DNA of 64,000 nucleotides, from positions 1,302,001 to 1,366,000 of the forward strand of contig NZ_JAHXMY010000001.1 of the NCBI RefSeq assembly GCF_023149035.1, read 5' to 3'. This DNA is from Microbacterium sp. EYE_78 (GTDB lineage Bacteria; Actinomycetota; Actinomycetes; Actinomycetales; Microbacteriaceae). Under the pieces are notes generated by a model that had not been told where the DNA came from, did not search any database, and was given only the letters and a program-made list of their open reading frames with translations. The position numbers were made by a program, and so were the translations under genes. The first letter of the stretch is position 1. Each line of letters opens with the position of its first letter. Positions 1 to 8,496 of this stretch are shown here, piece by piece.

Positions 1-1454
1 TCGATCGGGTGATCCTGACCGGCTCCTTCGAGACGGCGGCGCTGTTCCGCTCGTGGCGGCCCGACCTCGCCATGCAGGCCGAGACGAGCGGCAAGAACGC
101 GATGATCGTCATGCCCTCGGCCGACCTCGACCTCGCGGCATCCGATCTGGTGCGCTCCGCGTTCGGGCACGCCGGGCAGAAGTGCTCGGCGGCGTCGTTG
201 GCGATCCTCGTCGGGCCGGTCGCGCGCTCCGAGCGCTTCTCGCGGCAGCTGGTGGATGCCGCCACGTCGTTGCGCGTGGGGCGACCGAGCGATCCGCTGA
301 CCGAGGTCGGCCCGCTCGTCGAGGCGCCGGCCGGCAAGCTGCAGTGGGCGCTCACGACTCTCGAGGAGGGTGAGTCCTGGCTGGTCGAGCCGCGTGAGCT
401 CGACGACCCGGAATTCCCCGGCCGGATGTGGACCCCCGGCATCCGCACCGGCGTGAAGCCCGGCTCGCGGGTGCACCGCGAGGAGTTCTTCGGCCCCGTC
501 CTCGGCGTCATGCACGCCCGCTCGCTGGCTCACGCCATCGAACTGCAGAACGCCGTCGACTACGGGCTGACGGCAGGCCTGTACACGCAGAACCCCGATG
601 ACCTCGCCCTGTGGCTCGACCGCGTCGAAGCGGGCAACCTCTACGTCAATCGCGGCACCACTGGGGCGATCGTGCAGCGCCAGCCGTTCGGCGGTTGGAA
701 GCGGTCGTCCGTCGGCGGCGGATCGAAGGCCGGGGGTCCGAACCACCTCATCGGTCTCGGCTCGTGGCGTCCGACGGCGGGGTCGGTGCAGTCCTCGACC
801 CTGCACCTCAAGGGACTCGACACCTCGATCGCGCGCGTCATCGAGGCGGCGCAGCCGGCGCTCGGTTACGACGCCTTCGAGTGGCTGCGCCGGGCGGCGC
901 TTTCGGACGCGGTCGCCTGGGACCGCACCTTCGGCAAGGTCGCGGACGTCTCACGGCTGGGGGTCGAGCGGAACCTCTTCCGCTACCGCCCGGCACGCGT
1001 CGAGATCCGGTCCACCGTCGACGCCCCGCTCCAGCTGCTCGTGCGCGCCGTCGTGGCCGCGGTCCGTGCTCGCTCCGGATTCGTCGTGAGCACGCCGTCC
1101 GGGCTCCCGGCGACCGTCCGGCAGCTGCTGAGCGAACTCGAGGTGCCGGTGTTCGTCGAGACCGATGCGCAGTGGATCGCCCGCATGTCCGCGCATCGTG
1201 AGCCGGGCCAGGACGACACCGGTGCGCCGCCGCGCGCGGACCGGGTCCGGTTGATCGGCACGCCGGAGGCCGCGGCCGCGGCGCGGCGCGCCCTCGCCGA
1301 GGCGATCGCCGGCGATCCCGACCTCGCGATCCACTCGGACGAGGTGACGCAGGCGGGTCGGATCGAGCTCCTGCCCTTCTTGCGCGAGCAGTCCGTGACG
1401 ATCACCGCGCACCGGTTCGGCAACCCGGATCGGTGGAGCGAAGCCGTCATCTGA
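1..1454 (+). CDS. putA: Bifunctional proline dehydrogenase/L-glutamate gamma-semialdehyde dehydrogenase, C-terminal part (5' truncated)
   Basis: This is the 3' part of PutA, which oxidises proline to glutamate. Only the aldehyde-dehydrogenase half is present. The reading frame is already open at the window edge (codons in phase with base 3), so the gene begins upstream and the GTG at base 9 is internal. Visible ALDH signatures are VILTGSFETA, the AETSGKNAMI segment with the general-base Glu, and GQKCSA with the nucleophilic Cys. Further on come EEFFGPVLGV and PFGGWKRSS, as in PutA-type P5C dehydrogenases. About 200 residues follow the ALDH core, as in long actinobacterial PutA proteins. No partner gene is visible; the downstream genes are unrelated and a hairpin cluster follows. 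The family is secure; the N-terminal half is outside the window. Confidence 0.93.
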   Translation, partial: DRVILTGSFETAALFRSWRPDLAMQAETSGKNAMIVMPSADLDLAASDLVRSAFGHAGQKCSAASLAILVGPVARSERFSRQLVDAATSLRVGRPSDPLTEVGPLVEAPAGKLQWALTTLEEGESWLVEPRELDDPEFPGRMWTPGIRTGVKPGSRVHREEFFGPVLGVMHARSLAHAIELQNAVDYGLTAGLYTQNPDDLALWLDRVEAGNLYVNRGTTGAIVQRQPFGGWKRSSVGGGSKAGGPNHLIGLGSWRPTAGSVQSSTLHLKGLDTSIARVIEAAQPALGYDAFEWLRRAALSDAVAWDRTFGKVADVSRLGVERNLFRYRPARVEIRSTVDAPLQLLVRAVVAAVRARSGFVVSTPSGLPATVRQLLSELEVPVFVETDAQWIARMSAHREPGQDDTGAPPRADRVRLIGTPEAAAAARRALAEAIAGDPDLAIHSDEVTQAGRIELLPFLREQSVTITAHRFGNPDRWSEAVI

Positions 1455-1582
1455 CCGATTCAGCTGAATTCATCCATCCGATGCAGAAAACAATTTATCT
1501 TTCTGGCATCGCGGCGACAGCGGTTGCTTCAATGGACACAGCGCTTCTGGGGAGCGCATCACGGGTGCCCGAACAGTCCGTC

Positions 1583-1686
1583 TGCACGGGCTCCGTGCAA
1601 AGAGCACTTCGGGGGGAGTGTGGCTCCGGGGCCGAGGCATCCGACTCGGTCTCGGAGCATCTTTGCGTGCAGGGTCCTGCGGACCC
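1583..1686. terminator. Hairpin cluster between convergent putA and tetR
   Basis: The 237 bases between putA and the convergent TetR gene hold no convincing gene and are less GC-rich than their surroundings. Perfect hairpins lie at 1583-1599 (TGCACGG, loop GCT, CCGTGCA) and 1672-1686 (GGGTCC, loop TGC, GGACCC), with a weaker one at 1632-1649 (CCGAG/CTCGG). Their place after both stop codons suits bidirectional termination, although no clear U-tract follows. Confidence 0.5.
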
Positions 1687-1691
1687 GTGGC

Positions 1692-2441
1692 TCACGACCA
1701 GACGGGCAACCGGACGGGCGCGTCGGGGTCGGCGTCCTCGCGCGGCACCATGAACGACGCCACGAGGGCGCGCACGGTGAGGCCCAGCAGCGTCCAATCC
1801 CCTTGGGGCAGGCCGTCCTCGCCCGAGAGGGTGAAGGTGGGATGCTCGAGGCGCTCGAGCGCGCGGATCGCGTACCCCTCGGCGAGCGCCGCCATCGCCT
1901 CGGCGAAGTCCTCGATCGTCAGACCCGCGCGCAGCCGCATGCCGTAGGCGTCGATGACCTCCTGGTAGAGCACCGCGAAGGCGTCGATGGACTCGCGGTG
2001 GCGCTGGTGACTCGCCTCGGTGAGCTCCGGCCAGGTGTCCGCCGTCGTCCGCAGGGCGAGCGCCACTCGGAAGGACTGCGCGTCGAGGAGGTCCGTGGGG
2101 TCCTCCGAGTCCAGGTTCGCCGAGCGGACGTGTGCCAGCGCAGCGCCGCGCACGAGCTCCTCGCCCGATGCACCCGACGCCGCGAGCTGCTCGACGGTCG
2201 ACCGCATGACGTCTGCGGAGCCGATGACCCGCATCCGGACCATCGCGACGGCGAGGTCGCGGTGGTAGTCGGACTGGTCCGCCCACAGGCGATAGGCGGC
2301 GCCGGTGGTCAGGCCGGTGCGACGCAGGACGTCCTGGAGGCGGATGTGCTGGACTCCGGCGCTGACACCGCGCTCCAGGAGCATCTGCATTCCGGCGCGC
2401 AGCAGCAGTGCCCGCGTCTGTTCCCCCGTGCGACGACTCAT
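1692..2441 (-). CDS. TetR/AcrR family transcriptional regulator
   Basis: A 249-residue regulator with an N-terminal TetR helix-turn-helix at about residues 10-55 (RTGEQTRALLLRAGMQMLLE, then LQDVLRRTGLTTGAAYRLW). A longer-than-usual helical C-terminal ligand domain follows. TetR proteins bind as dimers to operators near their own or neighbouring promoters and are released by a small effector. The gene is divergent from the dimethylargininase-ornithine aminotransferase pair with 151 bases between the starts, so that pair is a reasonable target, but I see no clear dyad there. The ligand is unknown. It ends convergently against putA. The DNA-binding family is certain; the target is inferred. Confidence 0.88.
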   Translation of the reverse strand: MSRRTGEQTRALLLRAGMQMLLERGVSAGVQHIRLQDVLRRTGLTTGAAYRLWADQSDYHRDLAVAMVRMRVIGSADVMRSTVEQLAASGASGEELVRGAALAHVRSANLDSEDPTDLLDAQSFRVALALRTTADTWPELTEASHQRHRESIDAFAVLYQEVIDAYGMRLRAGLTIEDFAEAMAALAEGYAIRALERLEHPTFTLSGEDGLPQGDWTLLGLTVRALVASFMVPREDADPDAPVRLPVWS

Positions 2442-2592
2442 GACGGCATCCTGTCATCGACCGGGGCGATTCGCCCGCCGCCCCCACGGTCCGCTCTGGC
2501 AAGATGAGCTACGGCGTGCCCGGTTCGTCGGCTCTGCAGAGCTCCGCCGGGCCTCTGGACAGCGTCCGCCGCCCCTTGACCGAGGAGCGAGA

Positions 2593-3468
2593 ATGTCCAC
2601 TCCGAACGACACGGCGATCCGAACCGCGACGGAGCGGAAGGCGCATCGGCGCCGGTATCTGATGTGCCGGCCCGAGCACTTCACCGTGCGGTACAGCATC
2701 AACCCGTGGATGGTGCCCGCGAATCCGACCGACACCGCGAAGGCCGTCGCGCAGTGGCAGGAGCTGTACGACACGTACGTCTCCCTGGGTCACGAGGTCG
2801 AGCTGATCGATCCCGTCCCGGGCCTGCCCGACATGGTCTACACCGCGAACGGCGGATTCGTCATCGACGGGCGGGCGCTCGGCGTGAAGTTCCGGATGCC
2901 CGAGCGCAGCGGCGAGGAGCGGCCGTTCATGGACTGGTTCGCCCGGAACGGCTTCGAGGTGGTCGAGCCCGTCGAGGTCCAGGAAGGCGAAGGCGACTTC
3001 CTGCTCGTGGGCGACACGATCCTCGCCGGCACCGGCTTCCGATCCGTCGGGGACAGCCACCGAGAGCTCGCCGACGTCTTCGACCGCGAGGTCGTCTCGC
3101 TCCGCTTGGTCGATCCCCGGTTCTACCATCTGGACACCGCGATCACCGTGCTCGACCCTGTCGTCGGCGACGGCGTCGAGCGGGCGAACATCGCCTACCT
3201 GCCGTCTGCCTTCGACGAACGCTCGCAGCGCATCCTCGCGGAGCGCTACCCGGACGCGATCCACGTCTCCGACGAGGACGGCGCGGTCTTCGGGCTGAAC
3301 GCCGCGAGCGACGGCACGCACGTCTTCATGTCGCCGCGGGCGACGGGATTCGCCGCGCAGCTCGAGGAACGCGGATACACCCCCGTCCCCGTCGACCTGT
3401 CCGAACTCCTGCTGGGGGGCGGCGGCATCAAGTGCTGCACCCTCGAGTTGCGCGGGGGTGCGCGATGA
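2593..3468 (+). CDS. ddaH: Dimethylargininase-type guanidine-modifying enzyme (amidinotransferase fold)
   Basis: A 291-residue member of the guanidine-modifying superfamily, which hydrolyses the guanidino group of methylated arginine or arginine through a Cys thiouronium intermediate. Visible catalytic features are His179 (FYHLDTAITVLD), the C-terminal nucleophile in GGGGIKCC (Cys281 or Cys282) and substrate-loop motifs MVYTANGG (about 82-89) and EGEGDF (131-136). The ATG at 2593 was chosen because it follows a GGAG ribosome site and the conserved protein starts there; the frame stays open upstream without family similarity. It overlaps the ornithine aminotransferase by ATGA. That pairing suggests arginine-derived carbon feeding ornithine breakdown, so an arginine-dihydrolase-like activity is an alternative to true dimethylargininase. 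Confidence 0.85.
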   Translation: MSTPNDTAIRTATERKAHRRRYLMCRPEHFTVRYSINPWMVPANPTDTAKAVAQWQELYDTYVSLGHEVELIDPVPGLPDMVYTANGGFVIDGRALGVKFRMPERSGEERPFMDWFARNGFEVVEPVEVQEGEGDFLLVGDTILAGTGFRSVGDSHRELADVFDREVVSLRLVDPRFYHLDTAITVLDPVVGDGVERANIAYLPSAFDERSQRILAERYPDAIHVSDEDGAVFGLNAASDGTHVFMSPRATGFAAQLEERGYTPVPVDLSELLLGGGGIKCCTLELRGGAR

Positions 3469-4685
3469 CCGACATCGACCTCACCGCCGCGACCGCCGGT
3501 CTCATCGACGCCGAGGCCGAGCACGTCGCGCACAACTATCATCCGCTCCCGGTCGTCGTGGCCGAGGGCGAGGGGTCCTGGGTGACGGATGTCGAGGGTC
3601 GCCGCTACCTCGATCTGCTGTCCGCCTATTCGGCGCTGAACTTCGGCCACCGGCATCCGGCCCTCGTCGCCGCCGCCACCGAGCAGCTCGGTCGGCTGAC
3701 GCTCACGAGCCGCGCATTCCACAACGACCGACTGGGCGCCTTCGCGTCGGCGCTGTCGACGCTCTCGGGCAAGGACATGGTCCTGCCGATGAACACCGGC
3801 GCTGAGGCGGTGGAGACCGGCATCAAGGTCGCCCGCGCCTGGGCGTACCGGGTGAAGGGCGTGCCCGAGGGCGCCGCCGAGATCATCGTCGCCGCCGGCA
3901 ACTTCCACGGCCGCACGACGACGATCGTGGGCTTCAGCGACGACCCGCAGGCCCGCGACGGGTTCGGTCCGTTCACGCCCGGCTTCACGATGGTGCCGTA
4001 CGGCGATGCCGCGGCGCTCGCCGCCGCCATCGGCCCGCACACGGCGGCCGTGCTCATCGAGCCGATCCAAGGGGAGGCGGGCGTCGTCATCCCGCCCGAG
4101 GGCTATCTGCGGGAGGTGCGCGAGCTCACGCGCGCGCAGCAGGTGCTCTTCATCGCGGACGAGATCCAGTCGGGACTCGGCCGCGTCGGCACGACGTTCG
4201 CGTGCGATCGCGAGGAGGTCGTGCCGGACCTGTACCTCCTCGGCAAGGCGCTGGGCGGCGGCATCCTCCCGCTGTCCGCCGTCGTCGGCGACCGCGACGT
4301 GCTGGGGGTCATCCACCCCGGCGAGCACGGTTCGACGTTCGGCGGCAATCCCCTCGCCGCGGCCGTCGGCGCCGCGGTCGTCGACCTGCTGGCCACCGGC
4401 GACCTGCAGCGGCGTGCCCTGGCCCTCGGCGAGCACCTGCGGGCGCAGCTCGAGCCGCTCATCGGATCTGGGGTGACGTCGATCCGCGTCGCGGGCCTGT
4501 GGGCGGGAGTCGACATCGATCCCGCCGCGGGCACCGGCCGCGAGGTCGCCGAGCGGCTGCTGGCGCGCGGGGTGCTCGTGAAGGACACGCACGGCCAGAC
4601 GATCCGGATGGCGCCGCCGCTCGTCATCCGCGCGACCGAGATCGACTGGGCCGTCGAGCAGCTGAAGCTCGTCCTCGCGGGCTGA
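3465..4685 (+). CDS. rocD: Ornithine--oxo-acid aminotransferase
   Basis: A 406-residue class-III PLP aminotransferase that moves the delta-amino group of ornithine to 2-oxoglutarate, giving glutamate semialdehyde. Seen: the N-terminal DVEGRRYLDLLSAYSALNFG segment, the NTGAEAVETGIKVAR cofactor-binding region, FIADEIQSGLGR with the Asp that contacts the PLP ring nitrogen, and the Schiff-base Lys in LLGKALGGGILPLSA. The length is typical for RocD. It starts at an ATG overlapping the upstream stop codon (ATGA), so the two genes are translationally coupled. Glutamate semialdehyde is also the P5C substrate of the PutA protein encoded upstream, which links the two ends of this amino-acid block. Confidence 0.93.
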   Translation: MTDIDLTAATAGLIDAEAEHVAHNYHPLPVVVAEGEGSWVTDVEGRRYLDLLSAYSALNFGHRHPALVAAATEQLGRLTLTSRAFHNDRLGAFASALSTLSGKDMVLPMNTGAEAVETGIKVARAWAYRVKGVPEGAAEIIVAAGNFHGRTTTIVGFSDDPQARDGFGPFTPGFTMVPYGDAAALAAAIGPHTAAVLIEPIQGEAGVVIPPEGYLREVRELTRAQQVLFIADEIQSGLGRVGTTFACDREEVVPDLYLLGKALGGGILPLSAVVGDRDVLGVIHPGEHGSTFGGNPLAAAVGAAVVDLLATGDLQRRALALGEHLRAQLEPLIGSGVTSIRVAGLWAGVDIDPAAGTGREVAERLLARGVLVKDTHGQTIRMAPPLVIRATEIDWAVEQLKLVLAG

Positions 4686-4699
4686 CCGGCCGCGCCGGT
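4685..4699 (+). terminator. Short hairpin after rocD
   Basis: A perfect 6-bp stem (ACCGGC, loop CGC, GCCGGT) begins at the last base of the rocD stop codon. There is no T-run after it. It probably ends or attenuates the ddaH-rocD transcript before the next promoter. Confidence 0.4.
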
Positions 4700-4742
4700 G
4701 TCAACAGCCGGGACGGAAACACTCCCGCAACACCGCCCGGAT

Positions 4743-4748
4743 TAGGCT
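4743..4748 (+). promoter_or_regulatory. -10 element for a leaderless transcript of the ATP-grasp gene
   Basis: TAGGCT lies six bases before the ATG at 4755 and no Shine-Dalgarno sequence is present. This spacing puts the transcription start at the start codon. A matching -35 box is not obvious. Confidence 0.4.
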
Positions 4749-4754
4749 CATCGC

Positions 4755-6443
4755 ATGGGTGACCTCTTCGACGGATACGGCTCCACGCTGGCGCCGCGCA
4801 AGACCCCGTCCGGTGTCCCGGCGTTCGACGAGATGTTCGCAGACGTCGCGCATCCGGGGGAGGCGGCGCAGTCGCGATCGTCGTACCGCGAGCTCTATCA
4901 GGCGCTCGCGCAGATGACGCAGGAGGAGCTCCGCGGGCGCACCGAGTCGCTCGCCAGCTCGTACCTCGCCCAGGGCGTCACCTTCGACTTCGCGGGCGAG
5001 GAGCGGCCGTTCCCGCTCGACGCCGTGCCGCGGGTGATCGCCTACGACGAGTGGTCGCGGGTCGAGAAGGGCGTGCAGCAGCGCGTGCGCGCGCTCGAGG
5101 CGTTCCTCGACGACGCGTACGGGCATCAGCACGTCGTCCGCGACGGGGTGCTGCCGGCGAAGCTGATCGCCTCGTCGCAGTACTTCTACCGGCAGGCCGC
5201 GGGCATCCGCTCGGCGAACGGCGTCCGCATCCAGGTCGCCGGCATCGACCTCATCCGCGACGAGCACGGCGAGATGCGCGTGCTCGAGGACAACGTCCGG
5301 GTGCCGTCCGGTGTCAGTTACGTCATCTCGAACCGCCGCGTGATGGCGCAGACGCTGCCCGAGCTGTTCGTCTCGATGCGGGTGCGTCCCGTCGGCGACT
5401 ACCCGAACAAGCTGCTGCAGGCGCTGCGGAACTCGGCCCCGCCCGGCGTCGACGACCCCAACGTCGTCGTCCTCACCCCCGGCGTCTACAACTCGGCGTA
5501 CTTCGAGCACACCCTGCTCGCGCGGCTCATGGGCGTCGAGCTCGTCGAGGGGCGCGACCTCGTCTGTCAGGGCGGCAAGGTCTTCATGCGCACGACCCGC
5601 GGGCCGCGTCGTGTCGACGTCATCTACCGCCGGGTCGACGACGACTTCCTCGACCCGCTGCAGTTCCGCGCCGACTCGATGCTCGGCGCCCCCGGGCTCA
5701 TGCTCGCTGCGCGCCTGGGCAACGTGACGATCGCCAACGCCGTCGGCAACGGCGTCGCCGACGACAAGCTGCTCTACACCTACGTCCCCGACCTCATCCG
5801 CTACTACCTCGCCGAGGAGCCCATCCTCAAGAACGTCGACACCTGGCGGCTCGAGGACCCGGGCGCGCTCGAAGAGGTGCTCGACCGGCTCGACGAGCTC
5901 GTCGTGAAGCCCGTGGACGGCTCGGGGGGCAAGGGCCTCGTCGTCGGACCCGACGCCAGCCCGGCCGAACTCGACGCGCTCCGGACGAAGCTGCAGGCGG
6001 ATCCGCGGGGGTGGATCGCGCAGCCGGTGGTCATGCTCTCGACGATCCCCACCCTGGTGGACGACGGGATGCGTCCGCGTCACGCGGACCTGCGTCCCTT
6101 CGCCGTCAACAACGGCGACGAGGTGTGGGTGCTCCCCGGTGGCCTCACGCGCGTCGCGCTCCCCGAGGGGCAGCTCGTCGTGAACTCGAGCCAGGGCGGC
6201 GGATCGAAGGACACCTGGATCGTCGGCGGCGAGGCGCCCGGACGAGGTGAGTACGGGCAGTCGCAGTCGCTGGCGGGACTCGTCGCCGAGCAGGCCACGG
6301 CGACCTCGGCGATCCCGATCATCTACGACGCGCAGGACGAGCCGACGCACTCGCCGCAGGACCGGCCGCGCAGTCCCGCCGAACAGCAGGAGCAACAGCA
6401 ACAGCAGCAGCAGTCGGTGGAGGGCGGTGACGAGGGATGCTGA
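4755..6443 (+). CDS. Circularly permuted type 2 ATP-grasp protein
   Basis: A 562-residue protein of the DUF404/DUF407 (CP_ATPgrasp_2) family, predicted to form amide bonds at the expense of ATP. Seen: the family N-terminus (PAFDEMF), then FYRQAAGIRSANGVRIQVAG and LEDNVRVPSGVSYV (about residues 150-195), LVEGRDLVCQGG, RRVDVIYRR, and the ATP-grasp segment VVKPVDGSGGKGLVVG (about 380-395). The C-terminus ends in a short glutamine-rich tract. The stop overlaps the start of the alpha-E gene by 7 bases, and a transglutaminase gene follows. This trio is a widely conserved cluster thought to make or modify a peptide, but its substrate is not established. The missing leader and upstream TAGGCT suggest leaderless translation. 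Confidence 0.88.
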   Translation: MGDLFDGYGSTLAPRKTPSGVPAFDEMFADVAHPGEAAQSRSSYRELYQALAQMTQEELRGRTESLASSYLAQGVTFDFAGEERPFPLDAVPRVIAYDEWSRVEKGVQQRVRALEAFLDDAYGHQHVVRDGVLPAKLIASSQYFYRQAAGIRSANGVRIQVAGIDLIRDEHGEMRVLEDNVRVPSGVSYVISNRRVMAQTLPELFVSMRVRPVGDYPNKLLQALRNSAPPGVDDPNVVVLTPGVYNSAYFEHTLLARLMGVELVEGRDLVCQGGKVFMRTTRGPRRVDVIYRRVDDDFLDPLQFRADSMLGAPGLMLAARLGNVTIANAVGNGVADDKLLYTYVPDLIRYYLAEEPILKNVDTWRLEDPGALEEVLDRLDELVVKPVDGSGGKGLVVGPDASPAELDALRTKLQADPRGWIAQPVVMLSTIPTLVDDGMRPRHADLRPFAVNNGDEVWVLPGGLTRVALPEGQLVVNSSQGGGSKDTWIVGGEAPGRGEYGQSQSLAGLVAEQATATSAIPIIYDAQDEPTHSPQDRPRSPAEQQEQQQQQQQSVEGGDEGC

Positions 6444-7369
6444 GCCGCATCGCCGAGAGCCTGTTCTGGATCGGGCGGTACATCGAGCGCTCGGACGGGA
6501 CCGCCCGCATCCTCGACGTGCACCTGCAGCTGCTGCTCGAGGACCCGTGGATCGACGAGGACACCGCGTGCCGGTCGCTCATGGGCGTGATGGGCACCGT
6601 GCCCCCGCGGACCGACGCGCCCGTCACCCGCGGCGACGTGCTCACCGTGCTCGCCGTCGACCGCACCAACCCGTCGTCGATCGCCTATTCGCTGCAGGCC
6701 GCGCGTGAGAACGCCCGCCGCGCCCGCGAGATCGTCTCGACCGAGCTCTGGGAGACGCTGAACACGACCTACTCGCGGATGCCCCGGAGGCTCAACGACG
6801 AGAAGGTGCACGAGTTCTTCCAGTGGGTCCGCGAGCGGGCCGCGCTCGCCGTCGGGGTGACCGACGGATCCACCAGCCATGACGAGCCGTGGCAGTTCTT
6901 CACCCTGGGCCGCGCCATCGAGCGCACCGACATGACGGCGCGGATGCTCGCGACGAGGTCGCTGACCGAGGCATCCGGTCCGTCCTGGACGACGATCCTC
7001 CGCTCCTGCGGCGCGTACGAGGCGTACCTGCGCACCTACCGGGGGATGCCGAGCTCGCAGAACGCGGCGGAGTTCCTGCTGCTGGATCGACTGTTCCCGC
7101 GCTCGATCATCCACTCGATCCGGGTCGCGGAGCAGTGCATGAGCGCGATCGACCCGGTCGCCGACCGCGTCGGACACTCCAACACCGTGCTGCGGGCGCT
7201 GGGCCGCATCCGCAACGAACTGGAGTACCGGCCGATCGAGGAAGTGCTCGCCGAACTCCCCGAGCACATGCACAGCGTGCAGGCCGTCACGCGGGAGGCA
7301 TCCGAGGCGATCCGCGGCCGGTTCTTCCCCACCCATGCCGAGCCCAGCTGGATCGGAGAGACCTCATGA
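6437..7369 (+). CDS. Alpha-E domain protein (DUF403)
   Basis: A 310-residue all-helical protein of the alpha-E (DUF403) family, recognised by the N-terminal MLSRIAESLFWIGRYIERSD and by repeated arginine-rich helices such as LQAARENARRAREIVSTELW (about residues 75-100) and LGRAIERTDMTARML (about 155-170). The biochemical role is unknown. The family almost always sits between a circularly permuted ATP-grasp enzyme and a transglutaminase-like protease, as here, and is presumed to scaffold or recognise their substrate. The start overlaps the upstream gene by 7 bases and the stop overlaps the next gene by ATGA, so the three are translationally coupled. Confidence 0.88.
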   Translation: MLSRIAESLFWIGRYIERSDGTARILDVHLQLLLEDPWIDEDTACRSLMGVMGTVPPRTDAPVTRGDVLTVLAVDRTNPSSIAYSLQAARENARRAREIVSTELWETLNTTYSRMPRRLNDEKVHEFFQWVRERAALAVGVTDGSTSHDEPWQFFTLGRAIERTDMTARMLATRSLTEASGPSWTTILRSCGAYEAYLRTYRGMPSSQNAAEFLLLDRLFPRSIIHSIRVAEQCMSAIDPVADRVGHSNTVLRALGRIRNELEYRPIEEVLAELPEHMHSVQAVTREASEAIRGRFFPTHAEPSWIGETS

Positions 7370-8211
7370 AGCGCCTGCGGATCGAGCACACGACGGGCTT
7401 CGACTACCCCGGCGAGGTCGGGGCTTCCTACAACGAGGCGCGGATGCTGCCGTCGACCAGCGACAGCCAGTTCGTCCTGAACTCGCAGCTCGACATCGAG
7501 CCCTCGACGAACGTCAACTATTACGTGGACTACTTCGGCACCCGCGTCGCCGCCTTCGACGTGCTGGGCAAGCACTCCGCCCTGCAGATCACCGCGCGGT
7601 CGCTCGTCGAGGTCCGCGCGCGGCCGCTGACGCATCCCGACACCACGTTCGAGGCACTGCGCCGCGACGCGCAGCGCTCCATCGGCACCGTCGAGATGCT
7701 GTCCCAGACGGCGCGCACCGAGCCGCACGAAGAGGTCGTCGCCATGGCGTCGGCCATCGCCGCACAGCACGAGAACCCCTCGCACGCGGCGCTCGCGATC
7801 GCGACGGCCGTGGGCGAGGCGGTCGAGTACGTGCCCGGCGCGACCGAGGTGCAGTCGACGGGCGCCGAGGCGTGGGTGGAGCGCAAGGGCGTCTGCCAGG
7901 ACATGGCGCACATCGCCCTCGGCGCACTGCGCTCGGTCGGCATCCCGGCGCGCTACGTGTCGGGCTACCTGCACCCGAACCCCACCGCCGAGGTCGGCGT
8001 GCCCGTCGTCGGGGAGTCCCACGCGTGGATCGAGTGGTACGCCGGCACATGGCACGGCTTCGACCCGACGAACGACGCCGAGATCGGCGACCGTCACGTC
8101 ACCGTCGGACGTGGGCGCGACTACAACGACGTGCCGCCGCTGCGCGGCGTGTACGCCGGCCCGTTCAAGAGCCGCCTCGCGGTGCAGGTGACGATCACGC
8201 GCGAGGCCTGA
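7366..8211 (+). CDS. Transglutaminase-like cysteine peptidase
   Basis: A 281-residue protein with an N-terminal bacterial transglutaminase-associated domain (MKRLRIEHTTGFDYPG) and a papain-like core at about residues 150-245. The catalytic triad is visible as Cys in ERKGVCQDMAH, His in ESHAWIEWY and Asp in GFDPTNDAEIGD. Such enzymes usually act as peptidases or amidases rather than cross-linking transglutaminases. The ATG at 7366 overlaps the stop of the alpha-E gene. In the predicted three-gene peptide system this would be the hydrolase that releases or processes the ATP-grasp product; that role is inference. A perfect hairpin spans its stop codon. Confidence 0.88.
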   Translation: MKRLRIEHTTGFDYPGEVGASYNEARMLPSTSDSQFVLNSQLDIEPSTNVNYYVDYFGTRVAAFDVLGKHSALQITARSLVEVRARPLTHPDTTFEALRRDAQRSIGTVEMLSQTARTEPHEEVVAMASAIAAQHENPSHAALAIATAVGEAVEYVPGATEVQSTGAEAWVERKGVCQDMAHIALGALRSVGIPARYVSGYLHPNPTAEVGVPVVGESHAWIEWYAGTWHGFDPTNDAEIGDRHVTVGRGRDYNDVPPLRGVYAGPFKSRLAVQVTITREA

Positions 8212-8226
8212 CGGGCCGCGTCAGGC
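8206..8226. terminator. Bidirectional hairpin across two convergent stop codons
   Basis: A perfect 8-bp stem (GCCTGACG 8206-8213, CGTCAGGC 8219-8226, five-base loop) contains the stop codon of the transglutaminase gene in its left arm and that of the small minus-strand gene in its right arm. The position argues that both genes are real and end here. Confidence 0.6.
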
Positions 8227-8364
8227 GGGGGAGTCGTCGGGGTCGAGGGTCTTGAGCGTGTCCTCCTCGACGGCATTGTCGGCGTCGAGCTGGCTCTCGG
8301 TCCGCTCGTCGCCGCCGGTGGGGTCGTCCTGCTCGGGCGCGGAGTCCTGCTGTCGATCGGTCAT
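8221..8364 (-). CDS. Small acidic hypothetical protein (47 aa)
   Basis: A 47-codon reading frame starting ATG and reading MTDRQQDSAPEQDD to a final DPDDSPA. It is very rich in Asp and Glu, has no cysteine or membrane segment, and looks disordered. I do not recognise a family. Evidence that it is a gene: it ends exactly inside a hairpin shared with the convergent upstream gene, and its codon third positions are mostly G or C. Its function is unknown. The 235 bases before its start hold only two inverted-repeat elements. Confidence 0.6.
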   Translation of the reverse strand: MTDRQQDSAPEQDDPTGGDERTESQLDADNAVEEDTLKTLDPDDSPA

Positions 8365-8421
8365 GGCGGCACGCTACGCGCGGTGGGGCCCGGCATCCGC
8401 CCCCTTGACAGGTCGGGGCGC

Positions 8422-8481
8422 GCTCGAGGGACGCGATGCGTCGTGCGGAGCTGTGGTCCGCGGCATGACGCGTCCCCGGAG
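8422..8481. repeat. Intergenic inverted-repeat element, copy A
   Basis: An imperfect inverted repeat with left arm CTCGAGGGACGCGATGCGTC (from 8422) and right arm CGGCATGACGCGTCCCCGGA (8461-8480). It shares the GGGACGC.../...GCGTCCC core with copies near 8497, 31776 and 51183. Confidence 0.55.
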
Positions 8482-8496
8482 TAGTCGACCGATGTG

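Noticed and set aside
1433..1753. Small plus-strand frame between putA and tetR
   Set aside because: No ribosome site or family, contains the hairpin cluster and runs into the tetR coding region.
4701..6401. A 566-codon minus-strand frame opposite the ATP-grasp gene
   Set aside because: Antisense shadow; composition dominated by Arg, Val, Asp and Leu with no domain, whereas the plus strand carries the conserved motifs.
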